Shown here: in pieces, positions 30,128 through 38,394 of the stretch
Position numbering within the stretch: the stretch's first letter is position 1
Layout: every line of letters begins with the position of its first letter
Assembly: GCF_001261715.1 (NCBI RefSeq)
Contig: NZ_CVRU01000150.1
Coordinates: 17,187-81,186 of the forward strand
Reading direction: 5' to 3'
Source: Dysgonomonas sp. HGC4
GTDB taxonomy: Bacteria; Bacteroidota; Bacteroidia; Bacteroidales; Dysgonomonadaceae
DNA: 64,000 nt
The notes under the pieces: generated by a model
The model's database searches: none
What the model was told of the DNA's origin: nothing
What the model saw: the letters and a program-made list of their open reading frames with translations, nothing else
Translations under genes and position numbers: made by a program

Positions 30128-31483
30128 TCAGGATTTAGCAAATAATGTTTCACGGATAATTTCGCTCACTGTTGGGTGAGGGAATACTATCTTTTGGAAT
30201 TCTTCAACAGTGTAACCTTTTTCGATAGCTACCGTTGCCAAAATAATAAGTTCCGATGCAGGGTTACCCAGCATATGACATCCTATTATCTGATCGTCTC
30301 CGTTTACAATAAGTTTACATAATCCACTACCACCTTCATTTTCGGCTAAGAAACGTCCCGAATAAGCCATTGGAAGTTTAAGAACACTATAAGGTATTCC
30401 TGCTGCTTTAAGCTCTTCTTCGGTTTTACCCGCTCCTGCCAATTCAGGATTAGTATATACTACTCCTGGAATAGCTTTGTAACTCATTACATCATCAATA
30501 CCCAAGATCTGATTAATTGCCACTTCGCCCTCACGGATAGCTGTATGAGCTAACATCGAATAGCCTGTGATGTCACCACAAGCATATACATGTGGATGAG
30601 AAGTTTGCATATATTCGTTTACTTTTACTCCGTTTTTAAGAAGTTCTACTTTAAGACTTTCTAAACCTACATTCGCGATATTGGCTTTTCTTCCTACACT
30701 TACTAGGATTTTATCAGTCTTTACTTTTTGCGATTTACCATCTTTTTCGATAGTAACTTCTGTTGCCGAAACTTCTACAACTTTGGTATTCAGATAAAAG
30801 TCAATTCCTCTCTTTGCATAGTCTTTTCTAAGCAAAGCAGAGGTTTCTTTATCCATAGCTCCTAAAATCTCAGGCATCATTTCGATAACGCTAACTTTTA
30901 CACCCATACTATTGAAGAAGGATGCAAATTCAATACCGATAACACCTCCACCAATAATAGCCAATGAAGCTGGAAGTTCTTTGATATCAAGAGCTTCTTT
31001 AGATGTCCAGTAGCTAATTTCAGAAAGTCCTTTGATTGGAGGAATTACTGTATCAGAACCTGTACAAACTAAAACGTACTTTACCGAATAGCTTTGCCCA
31101 CCCGATGTAATCTGAATACTACCATTGGCTTCGCCTTTTATAGAAGCTTCACCCTCTACAATAGTTACACCTGCTCCGGTTAGTTTCATCTTAACTCCTA
31201 GCGTCAATTGCTTTACAACTTTGTCTTTACGACCAATAATTTTACCCAGATCGAAACCTGCGTTACCCTCAACGGAAACTCCGTATTTGGATGCTCCTTT
31301 AATATTATCCAAGATTTTCGCTGAATACAGTAATGTCTTCGTTGGGATACATCCCTCGTTTAGACAAACTCCTCCTAGAGATTTTTTCTCAAACAAGACG
31401 GTTTTTAAACCTCCTGCAACAGCTTTTTCAGCAGCATTATATCCTGCTGGTCCTCCTCCAATAATAGCAATATCGTATTCCAT
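30128..31483 (-). CDS. lpdA: Dihydrolipoyl dehydrogenase (E3)
   Basis: The FAD/NAD flavoprotein that reoxidises dihydrolipoamide for the E1-E2 complex and for the glycine cleavage system. FAD motif IGGGPAGYNAAEKA at 8-21; redox-active pair Cys40 and Cys45 in GVCLNEGCIPTK; NAD motif IIGGGVIGIEFASFFNSMG; second FAD motif VYACGDITG; and the C-terminal active-site HPTVSE near 440. Length of 451 residues is typical. Its position between the E2/ligase genes and the gcv genes suits an enzyme shared by both. 365 nt separate it from gcvPB, so it may have its own promoter. Confidence 0.93.
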   Translation of the reverse strand: MEYDIAIIGGGPAGYNAAEKAVAGGLKTVLFEKKSLGGVCLNEGCIPTKTLLYSAKILDNIKGASKYGVSVEGNAGFDLGKIIGRKDKVVKQLTLGVKMKLTGAGVTIVEGEASIKGEANGSIQITSGGQSYSVKYVLVCTGSDTVIPPIKGLSEISYWTSKEALDIKELPASLAIIGGGVIGIEFASFFNSMGVKVSVIEMMPEILGAMDKETSALLRKDYAKRGIDFYLNTKVVEVSATEVTIEKDGKSQKVKTDKILVSVGRKANIANVGLESLKVELLKNGVKVNEYMQTSHPHVYACGDITGYSMLAHTAIREGEVAINQILGIDDVMSYKAIPGVVYTNPELAGAGKTEEELKAAGIPYSVLKLPMAYSGRFLAENEGGSGLCKLIVNGDDQIIGCHMLGNPASELIILATVAIEKGYTVEEFQKIVFPHPTVSEIIRETLFAKS

Positions 31484-31848
31484 AATAAATTTGAGATATA
31501 GTTAACAATAATAAGATTACAGGTCTATTATTGTTATTCTAAGTGTTATACAAACTAATGTAAGCTGAATAGTTTAACAATAAATACTATACAGCACTGC
31601 AATATAGAACAATAATAGAAATGTTTAGTTCTTACCTCGTGTAAGTATTTTGAGTTGTGTTACTCTTTAGAAGAATTAGGAAATACAGCATAATAATTAT
31701 TGCTGTACTACCGGATCATAATAGACTTTGGTTATGATACTTACCCAAGCACTAAGAGGCAATGGCAGTAAATGTTTCATAGAATGGTTAATGACTGATA
31801 GAAATTATCAATAGAAATCGCAAATCAATCATTAACCATCAATATAGA
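31484..31848. other. Gene-free stretch between gcvPB and lpdA with three dyads
   Basis: No credible gene. Three inverted repeats: TACAGCA/TGCTGTA (31684-31707, 10-nt loop), ATCATAA/TTATGAT (31715-31738), and TGGTTAATGA/TCATTAACCA (31785-31838, 34-nt loop). The last is close to the gcvPB stop and may help end that transcript, though none is followed by a real T-run. An lpdA promoter is expected near 31500-31600. Confidence 0.45.
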
Positions 31849-33303
31849 TTAAAGCAGATCTTTATAGATAAGCATAGGCTTTTTGGCTGCCATAGTTTCA
31901 TCTAATCTCCTGACAGGCGTTGTGTAAGGAGCATTTTTAACAGTCTCGGGATCTTCCTTGGCTTCGATAGCCACCGTTTTCATTACCTCAATAAATGCAT
32001 TTAATGTATCCAACGATTCGGTCTCTGTTGGTTCAATCATTATAGATTGAGTGAACAATAACGGGAAATAAATAGTTGGTGCATGAAAACCATAATCGAG
32101 CAATCGTTTGGCAATATCCAAGGTTGTTACCCCTGTCGATTTATCAAGTAAACCATCGAAAACAAATTCATGTTTACAAATACCTTCAATTGGTAAATAA
32201 TAATATTGTCTCAAAGATTCTTTGATATAATTTGCATTAAGGGTTGCCAACGGTCCTACATTTTTCAAATTATCCTTGCCTAAGGAAAGAATATAGGTAT
32301 AGGCTCGTATATATACCGAGAAGTTACCTAAGAAACCGGATATACTACCTAGAGAGTCATCTCCATTATCAAGATAATAACAATCTCCGTCTTTCTTCAC
32401 ACGAGGATTAGGCAGAAAATCGACCAATGCTTTAGATACACCTACCGGACCACTTCCAGGACCTCCTCCTCCGTGAGGTGTAGAGAATGTTTTATGTAGA
32501 TTGATATGCATAATATCGAATCCCATATCACCAGGGCGGCATTTTCCTAACAACGGATTAAGATTTGCACCATCATAATAAAGCAATCCTCCTGCTTCAT
32601 GAATCAGATCGGCTATTTCTAAAATTTCAGTTTCAAAAATACCCAATGTATTAGGATTCGTCATCATGATTCCTGCAATGGTATCATCCAACAAAGGTTT
32701 TAAATCTTCAACACTGATTGTTCCTTTTTCATTAGAATGCACCTCAACAATTTCCAGTCCGCAAACTGCTGCACTTGCCGGGTTAGTACCATGAGCACTA
32801 TCGGGTACAATTACTTTTGTACGCTTCAAGTCACCTCTTTTAATATGATACTGACGCATAATCATCAGACCTACCAATTCTCCATGCGAACCTGCAAACG
32901 GATTCAATGTATATTCTGCTAATCCCGATATTTCGGATAATGAACGAGCCAAGTTATAATATACCTCTAAGACTCCTTGTACCGTTTCGTCAGATTGAAG
33001 CGGATGCAAAGAAGAAAAAGCAGGCATATTGGCTATCTCATCGTTTATCTTAGGATTATATTTCATAGTACATGAACCCAAAGGATAGAAACCTGTTTCG
33101 ACACCAAAGTTCTTATTAGAAACATTGGTATAATGACGAACCACATCTAATTCGCTCGCTTCGGGCAATTGAGCTTTTTCTTCTCTTAAGAGAGTAGAAG
33201 GAATGTCTTCAATTGAATATTTTGCCAATTGATTTTCGGGCAGAGTATAGCCGTGACGTCCCTCCTTCGAGATTTCAAATATTAATTTGTCGTAATATTT
33301 CAT
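31849..33303 (-). CDS. gcvPB: Glycine dehydrogenase (decarboxylating), subunit 2
   Basis: PLP-bearing half of the P-protein, which decarboxylates glycine and passes aminomethyl to the H-protein lipoyl arm. The PLP lysine lies in MHINLHKTFSTPHGGGGPG (near 265-285). Other landmarks are FYPLGSCTMKYNPK, FAGSHGELVGLMIMRQYH and PTETESLDTLNAFI. Length of 484 residues fits the two-subunit form. The stop of gcvPA and this start are 3 nt apart, so the two halves are co-translated. Confidence 0.95.
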   Translation of the reverse strand: MKYYDKLIFEISKEGRHGYTLPENQLAKYSIEDIPSTLLREEKAQLPEASELDVVRHYTNVSNKNFGVETGFYPLGSCTMKYNPKINDEIANMPAFSSLHPLQSDETVQGVLEVYYNLARSLSEISGLAEYTLNPFAGSHGELVGLMIMRQYHIKRGDLKRTKVIVPDSAHGTNPASAAVCGLEIVEVHSNEKGTISVEDLKPLLDDTIAGIMMTNPNTLGIFETEILEIADLIHEAGGLLYYDGANLNPLLGKCRPGDMGFDIMHINLHKTFSTPHGGGGPGSGPVGVSKALVDFLPNPRVKKDGDCYYLDNGDDSLGSISGFLGNFSVYIRAYTYILSLGKDNLKNVGPLATLNANYIKESLRQYYYLPIEGICKHEFVFDGLLDKSTGVTTLDIAKRLLDYGFHAPTIYFPLLFTQSIMIEPTETESLDTLNAFIEVMKTVAIEAKEDPETVKNAPYTTPVRRLDETMAAKKPMLIYKDLL

Positions 33304-33306
33304 GGC

Positions 33307-34644
33307 TTATACCTCCTTTATTAATGAAACCAATTGATCAATTTCCTCTTTACTCCGTTTTTCTGTCACACAGAAAAGCAGGCAATCATCCATCCCATCT
33401 TTATATTTGCCTAATTGAATACCTCCCAGAATACCATGATTTAGTAATTTCTTACTCAATACATCTATATTTAAAGAAGTTTTCACAGCAAATTCTTTTA
33501 AGAATGGTTTCTCAAATGCGGCTTTAAATTTGCCTGTTGCCAACAACTGGTCATATAAATAGTGTGCACCACTATATGATAGTTTATTTACATCTCGAAG
33601 ACCTTCTTTACCCATCAACGACATATAAATAGTAACATACAATGCCATCAGTGATTGGTTGGAACAGATATTACTGTTTGCCTTCTCACGACGTATATGT
33701 TGTTCACGAGCTTGCAATGTTAATACAAAAGCACGTTTTCCATCCACATCGGTAGTTGCACCAGCTATACGTCCGGGAAGTTTACGTACCAAATCTTTTT
33801 TGCTGGCAAGGAAACCAATGTATGATCCTCCGAAATTGAGAGGCATCCCCAAAGATTGTCCATCACCACAAGCAATGTCTGCGCCCCACTCTGCCGGCGA
33901 TTTCAACACAGCCAAAGCAGATGGATCAGTATTCATTACAAAAAGAGCCTTAGCGGCATGAATGGCATCACTGTATCCGGTATAGTCTTCGATGATTCCA
34001 TAGTAATTGGGACTACTCACAATTACACCTGCAACATCGCCCGAAGATAACTTACTCTCCATATCTGCTTTGTCGGTACATCCGTCCTTCTCTGCTATTT
34101 CCTCTATATTTATACCTCTATATTTGGCATAGGTTTTTACAACCTTAAGTATATTAGGATTTACAGTTTGAGAAACCAGAACCGTATTTTTCTTTTTAGC
34201 ACTTGCCACCACCATAAACATGGCTTCGGCAGTAGCAGTAGGTCCATCATACATCGAGGCATTAGTACATTCCATACCCGTAAGTTCGCAAATCATACTT
34301 TGATACTCAAATATATATTGCAATGTACCCTGAGCTATCTCTGGTTGGTAAGGTGTATATGCTGTCAAAAATTCGGAACGGGAAATTAACGGGCCGATTA
34401 CAGACGGGGCATAATGATCGTAGGCTCCGGCTCCGGCAAAAACAGTCAGCTTTTTATTCTTGTTTCCAAGGTTTTCGAAATATTTTCTAATCTCAATTTC
34501 CGATTTGGAAACCGGCAGATCATATTCCTTTTTAAGAACCACACTGTCTGGAATCTCGGCAAACAAATCATCTACTGATTTTACCGAGATTCGTTTCAGC
34601 ATTTGTTCTATATCAGCTTCTGTATGTGGGAAGTATTTATACAT
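33307..34644 (-). CDS. gcvPA: Glycine dehydrogenase (decarboxylating), subunit 1
   Basis: N-terminal half of the split P-protein. Recognised by MYKYFPHTEADIEQML, the FAGAGAYDHYAPSVI segment and TAYTPYQPEIAQGTLQ, followed by MICELTGMECTNASMYDGPTA and GQSLGMPLNFGGSYIGFLA. It lacks the PLP lysine, as expected, and needs GcvPB as partner. 445 residues is usual. It lies 20 nt after gcvH and 3 nt before gcvPB. Confidence 0.95.
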   Translation of the reverse strand: MYKYFPHTEADIEQMLKRISVKSVDDLFAEIPDSVVLKKEYDLPVSKSEIEIRKYFENLGNKNKKLTVFAGAGAYDHYAPSVIGPLISRSEFLTAYTPYQPEIAQGTLQYIFEYQSMICELTGMECTNASMYDGPTATAEAMFMVVASAKKKNTVLVSQTVNPNILKVVKTYAKYRGINIEEIAEKDGCTDKADMESKLSSGDVAGVIVSSPNYYGIIEDYTGYSDAIHAAKALFVMNTDPSALAVLKSPAEWGADIACGDGQSLGMPLNFGGSYIGFLASKKDLVRKLPGRIAGATTDVDGKRAFVLTLQAREQHIRREKANSNICSNQSLMALYVTIYMSLMGKEGLRDVNKLSYSGAHYLYDQLLATGKFKAAFEKPFLKEFAVKTSLNIDVLSKKLLNHGILGGIQLGKYKDGMDDCLLFCVTEKRSKEEIDQLVSLIKEV

Positions 34645-34664
34645 AGCTTATTAGATTTTAGATT

Positions 34665-35042
34665 TTACTCACAAATTTCTGCATAGGCTTTGCTATCCAT
34701 AAGCCCTTTTAGTTCGCTGGCATCAGATAGTTTTACTTTTAGAATCCAACTATCAAATGCATTTTTATTGATTAATTCGGGTTCGTCCGAAAGTTTCTCA
34801 TTTACTTCTACAATCGTTCCACTAACAGGAGAAAGCAGGTCACTTGCAGCTTTTACACTTTCAACTGCTCCAAATTCTTCCTCTTGTTTTATTTCATCAC
34901 CTACTTCGGGAATATCCACATAAACGATATTTCCTAATTGATGTTGTGCAAAATCAGTTATACCGATATAAGCAAATTCACCTTCAACTTTCACCCACTC
35001 ATGTGATTCTGTGTAATACAGACCTTCAACAACTTTACTCAT
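34665..35042 (-). CDS. gcvH: Glycine cleavage system H protein
   Basis: Small lipoyl carrier of the glycine cleavage system. Begins with YTESHEWVKVEGEFAYIGIT; the lipoyl-lysine is Lys64 in GAVESVKAASDLLSPVSG. 125 residues, full length. It must be lipoylated to act; the ligase gene two places upstream in the same run is the likely source. Confidence 0.96.
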   Translation of the reverse strand: MSKVVEGLYYTESHEWVKVEGEFAYIGITDFAQHQLGNIVYVDIPEVGDEIKQEEEFGAVESVKAASDLLSPVSGTIVEVNEKLSDEPELINKNAFDSWILKVKLSDASELKGLMDSKAYAEICE

Positions 35043-35079
35043 TTCTCTATGTTTTTTATATTAATATATATATGATGAT

Positions 35080-36171
35080 TTATTTCTTATAATTCTTTTC
35101 GTAGAATCGTTTTTTCACAACCTGACCTTTAAATTCTTTTTTGCGAATACGAACATCTACATCTGTACCCAAGGTAGCATATTCACTGTCGATCAGAGCC
35201 AAGCAAACGCTTTTTCCGGTAGAGATAGAATTGTATCCGGTAGTTACATATCCTATTTTCTGACCATCTATTTCTACATCATAACCACTTCGGGGTATTG
35301 CCTTATCAACTAATTCAATACCAACTATTTTCCGTTTTACACCCTCAGCTTTTTGCTTAAGGATAGCGTCTTTTCCTATAAATTCTTCTTTATCGAGTTT
35401 CACAAAAGAACCAAGCCCCGCCTCTAGCGGTGTGATGTCCTGATCGAGCTCATGACCATAAAGAGGAAGCCCCACTTCGAAACGAAGTGTATCGCGACAT
35501 CCCAGACCACAAGGAAGAACTTCTTTTGATTGAACGAGTAAGTCCCATGTTTTGTTTATAAAATTGTGACTTCCGTATAATTCGAAACCATCTTCTCCCG
35601 TATATCCGGTTCTCGAAACAATGATAGTCTCGTCATCGTATTCCAATTCTTTGAATGTATAAAATTCAAGATCGTTTACCTCAATACCTATATATTTCTC
35701 GATTGCCTCAAATGCTTTGGGACCTTGTACGGCAACTTCACCATAATAATCAGATTGATTGATAATCTCAACATTATAGCCTTTGCTATTTTCTATCATC
35801 CACTCGTAATCCTTGGCAATATTAGCAGCATTTACAACAAGGAAGAATTCCTTATCTGCTTTTTTATACACCAATAAATCTTCGACAACACCGCCTGTTG
35901 GATACAACATCATACCATAGAATATTTTTCCTTTGGCTGCTCCCGAAATATTGTTTGTAAAAATGTGGTTTATATATTTCTCACTGTCTTCGCCTTTAAT
36001 TAGTATTTCACCCATGTGAGACACATCAAAGATACCGGCAGCATGGCGAACTGCATTGTGCTCTTCTACAATAGAAGTATATTCGATAGGCATATCAAAC
36101 CCTCCGAAAGGCATCATCTTTGCGCCTAAAGCGAGATGCTTGTCGTGTAAGCAAGTTTTAAGTGTTTCCAT
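35080..36171 (-). CDS. gcvT: Aminomethyltransferase (T protein) of glycine cleavage
   Basis: It transfers the aminomethyl one-carbon unit from H-protein to tetrahydrofolate, releasing ammonia. GcvT landmarks: LGAKMMPFGGFDMPIEYTS, then AGIFDVSHMGEI; RTGYTGEDGFELYG; LGCRDTLRFEVGLPLYGHEL; and the C-terminal barrel GYVTTGYNS. 363 residues is normal. 37 nt before gcvH and 51 nt after the second lipoate ligase, all in one direction. There is no room for a glycine riboswitch directly in front of it. Confidence 0.95.
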   Translation of the reverse strand: METLKTCLHDKHLALGAKMMPFGGFDMPIEYTSIVEEHNAVRHAAGIFDVSHMGEILIKGEDSEKYINHIFTNNISGAAKGKIFYGMMLYPTGGVVEDLLVYKKADKEFFLVVNAANIAKDYEWMIENSKGYNVEIINQSDYYGEVAVQGPKAFEAIEKYIGIEVNDLEFYTFKELEYDDETIIVSRTGYTGEDGFELYGSHNFINKTWDLLVQSKEVLPCGLGCRDTLRFEVGLPLYGHELDQDITPLEAGLGSFVKLDKEEFIGKDAILKQKAEGVKRKIVGIELVDKAIPRSGYDVEIDGQKIGYVTTGYNSISTGKSVCLALIDSEYATLGTDVDVRIRKKEFKGQVVKKRFYEKNYKK

Positions 36172-36222
36172 TTATATATCGGTTTATAATTTAAGTTCAA
36201 GAAATACATTTAGAATTACATT

Positions 36223-37203
36223 CTAATTCGCTTTTTCGTTAAACAAAGTATTTATAAAGTGGTCTTTGTGCAAATTGAAAATATAATCCTCCATCTTTAT
36301 GTCTTGAAGAATCTTAGTGACAGATTCTCTATCATAAGGTGTATTTATCAACAATTTAAATATACCACCAATATCTCCAATAAGAAAATAATCTCCTACA
36401 ATATTAATATCCTTGATTATATTATTTTTGATTTCTAATCGAATTTCTATCTCACCGGCTTCATTATAATCTTTCTTTATTAGCGTATAACGTGGGTTAT
36501 TACCAAAAATAAACTCCTCACTCAGATATTCTTTTTCTATTTCTTCAATCTTCACTATTTCTTCTTCGGTAAGCATTCGCTCACTATCACAAAGATGAGT
36601 TCTAACAAAAGTTTTAAAAGCTTCGATATCCATATCAAAATGCTCCGAGAGGTTTGTTACCCTCTTCCTTACAGACTCTATGCCCTTAGAAATTAATTTC
36701 TGGTTATTGGGAGTTATTGACAAAACAAGCTTTTCCAAATCGGTATTAAATAACATAGTACCATGTACAATGCTTTTTCCCGATGCTCGATAAAAAGCAT
36801 TTCCCGAAACTTTCTTTTCGTCTACCGTAATATCGTTTCTGCCTGAAGCAATAGCGTTTATACCCAATTGTTGTAATGTGTGTGAAACTCTTTGAAGGTA
36901 TTTACTGAAGGTAAAGCTTACATTAAAATCTTTGGTAATATACGAAAACATGATATTACTAAAATCGGCATATACACACCCTCCTCCCGATTTACGACGA
37001 TAAGTTTCAATTCCGTTTGCCTTTACATAATCCAAATTTACTTCGTTCTCCATCAACTGATTTCGACCAAAAATAACTGTTGGATTTACTTGCCACATAA
37101 AAAAACATTCCTCTTCATCGAGAAAGCGTGCAACATACTCCTCCATGGATAAGTAAAAGGATAAGCGTCTTATTTTGTCTTCTGGTAAAGCTATATATAT
37201 CAT
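36223..37203 (-). CDS. Lipoate-protein ligase, divergent long form, glycine-cleavage associated
   Basis: A 326-residue LplA-family protein with a C-terminal accessory domain (about 235-326, RLEIKNNIIKDINIVGDY, as in LplA). The core motif at 69-83 reads RRKSGGGCVYADFSN; the His-Asp-x-Gly of the usual VxHDLGN is lost, with Ala79 for His. The catalytic lysine segment KKVSGNAFY is kept. It is the first gene of the gcv run, so GcvH is its likely acceptor, while the short ligase at 29363 likely serves E2. Whether it is a complete ligase or a transferase that relies on activated lipoate is open. Confidence 0.82.
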   Translation of the reverse strand: MIYIALPEDKIRRLSFYLSMEEYVARFLDEEECFFMWQVNPTVIFGRNQLMENEVNLDYVKANGIETYRRKSGGGCVYADFSNIMFSYITKDFNVSFTFSKYLQRVSHTLQQLGINAIASGRNDITVDEKKVSGNAFYRASGKSIVHGTMLFNTDLEKLVLSITPNNQKLISKGIESVRKRVTNLSEHFDMDIEAFKTFVRTHLCDSERMLTEEEIVKIEEIEKEYLSEEFIFGNNPRYTLIKKDYNEAGEIEIRLEIKNNIIKDINIVGDYFLIGDIGGIFKLLINTPYDRESVTKILQDIKMEDYIFNLHKDHFINTLFNEKAN

Positions 37204-37226
37204 GTTTAATGTAAATAGTTAATAAA

Positions 37227-37241
37227 AAGGTCTGGAACCTT
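37227..37241 (-). promoter_or_regulatory. Leader palindrome of the gcv-linked lipoate ligase gene
   Basis: Sense strand AAGGTTCCAGACCTTTTT: 5-bp arms AAGGT/ACCTT around 5 nt, 23 nt before the ATG. Member of the leader palindrome family, with a T-run after it on the sense strand. Confidence 0.4.
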
Positions 37242-37360
37242 GAAATTATAAATTTACATAAAGTTTTTATATATCACATTTATAAGAGGAAATATATCGG
37301 AAGAGGATGTTTATGAAGAGATAATTTGTAGAAGCTGAGAAATCATAATAACATACCAAG

Positions 37361-37396
37361 CTTTCAATTTCTTTGTTAAGATAAAGAAACTGAAAG
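37361..37396. terminator. Hairpin after the AraC regulator gene, possible terminator
   Basis: CTTTCA/TGAAAG plus TTTCTTT/AAAGAAA with one internal mismatch and an 8-nt loop: 13 bp in all, about 45 nt past the regulator stop. There is no T-run on the minus strand after it, so a terminator role is likely but not certain. Confidence 0.45.
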
Positions 37397-37438
37397 AAAA
37401 ACATTATCTATACTAATAAAGAGACTACAGTATTAAAA

Positions 37439-38341
37439 TTAGCCTATACCCCGTTGATAATTTCTATAAGCAATAGGAGTAAATCCTGTTTTTTTCTTGA
37501 AGATAGAAAAGAAATGTTCTGTTGAGTTATAGTTCAACTCAAAAGCAATCTCTTTGACCGATTGAGATGTTTCAGCCAGAAGATGTTTTGCCTGATTGAT
37601 CTTCAATTCCTGAAAGTATTGAGTGGGGGCATATCCTGTATAATTTTTAAAGACCTTGCGAAACCATGAATAGCTGACATTCAGTTTTTCGGCAATTTGC
37701 TGTGGTGCAACATCTTTATAGATATTTTCAGACATGATAATCTTAGCCCTCTCTATTTTCTGATATATTTCGGCATTTTCGGTTACTATATTTTTCGAGA
37801 CTGATAGTACTTTACCTAGAATATGCAGCACAAGTCCCGCAAGATATTGCTGAGTAGCAATTTTGTCCTCTTTAGCCGTTTCAATAGCACGAGAAAAGAG
37901 GTTCACCAAATTATCTTGAAACCCAACTTCTAGCACAGGGTTTTCTTTGGTAAAAAAAGATGCTTGAACCAGATTGTCTATCATAGGCCCCTCAAAACCA
38001 ATATAATATTCGTTCCACCCACTATCAGAGAGCGGGCTATAAGTATGCCACTGATTAGGAAAAAGCATTATGAGGCAACCCTTTTCTACCCGTCTTTTCT
38101 TTGTAGAATCGGACTCAAAAAAGCCTTCGCCCTTTGTTATATAAAGTAATTGATATTCACGAAGGACACGACCTTTAGCTGTATTAAAAAAGTAGTCGGA
38201 CGGATGGTTTGTCAAAGGATATTTTCCTCCTTTTTGAATAGGCTGAAATCCTACTGTATTCACCCATAGCCCAAATTGCTTATCGCGCTCGCTAACCAGT
38301 AAGTATTTAAAGTTAACTCCAAAATCATTAAGGCGTATCAT
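37439..38341 (-). CDS. AraC-family regulator of the rhamnose operon (RhaR-like)
   Basis: N-terminal cupin-like sugar-sensing half (about 20-160, REYQLLYITKGEGFFES, MLFPNQWHTYSPLSD) and C-terminal AraC double helix-turn-helix (about 200-298, PQQIAEKLNVSYSWFRKVFK, SVKEIAFELNYNSTEHFFSI, FKKKTGFTPIAYRNYQRG). In Bacteroides thetaiotaomicron a rhamnose AraC activator gene belongs to the rha locus; here it lies 53 nt after the GH105 gene at the end of the rha run, so it probably activates the operon, including itself, when L-rhamnose is present. The effector is inferred from location. Confidence 0.85.
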   Translation of the reverse strand: MIRLNDFGVNFKYLLVSERDKQFGLWVNTVGFQPIQKGGKYPLTNHPSDYFFNTAKGRVLREYQLLYITKGEGFFESDSTKKRRVEKGCLIMLFPNQWHTYSPLSDSGWNEYYIGFEGPMIDNLVQASFFTKENPVLEVGFQDNLVNLFSRAIETAKEDKIATQQYLAGLVLHILGKVLSVSKNIVTENAEIYQKIERAKIIMSENIYKDVAPQQIAEKLNVSYSWFRKVFKNYTGYAPTQYFQELKINQAKHLLAETSQSVKEIAFELNYNSTEHFFSIFKKKTGFTPIAYRNYQRGIG

Positions 38342-38353
38342 AGGTATATAAGA

Positions 38354-38389
38354 TTAAGAGCTCAATACAACAATGAATCAAGCTCTTAA
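38354..38389. other. Inverted repeat between GH105 and the AraC gene
   Basis: Perfect 9-bp arms TTAAGAGCT/AGCTCTTAA with an 18-nt loop, filling the 53-nt gap. It could weaken read-through so that less regulator than enzyme is made. Confidence 0.4.
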
Positions 38390-38394
38390 AGGTA

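Noticed and set aside
31125..31505. 126-codon plus-strand frame
   Set aside because: Antisense to the start of lpdA, whose motifs are certain; composition rich in Pro, Ser and Phe is typical of a shadow frame.
37361..37396. Prophage or element attachment site
   Set aside because: The dyad is isolated, with no integrase, direct repeats or composition change nearby.
37204..37438. Glycine riboswitch for the gcv genes
   Set aside because: I found no conserved GGAGAG-type cores or tandem aptamer pattern on the minus strand upstream of the first gene of the run, and the gap before gcvT is only 51 nt.
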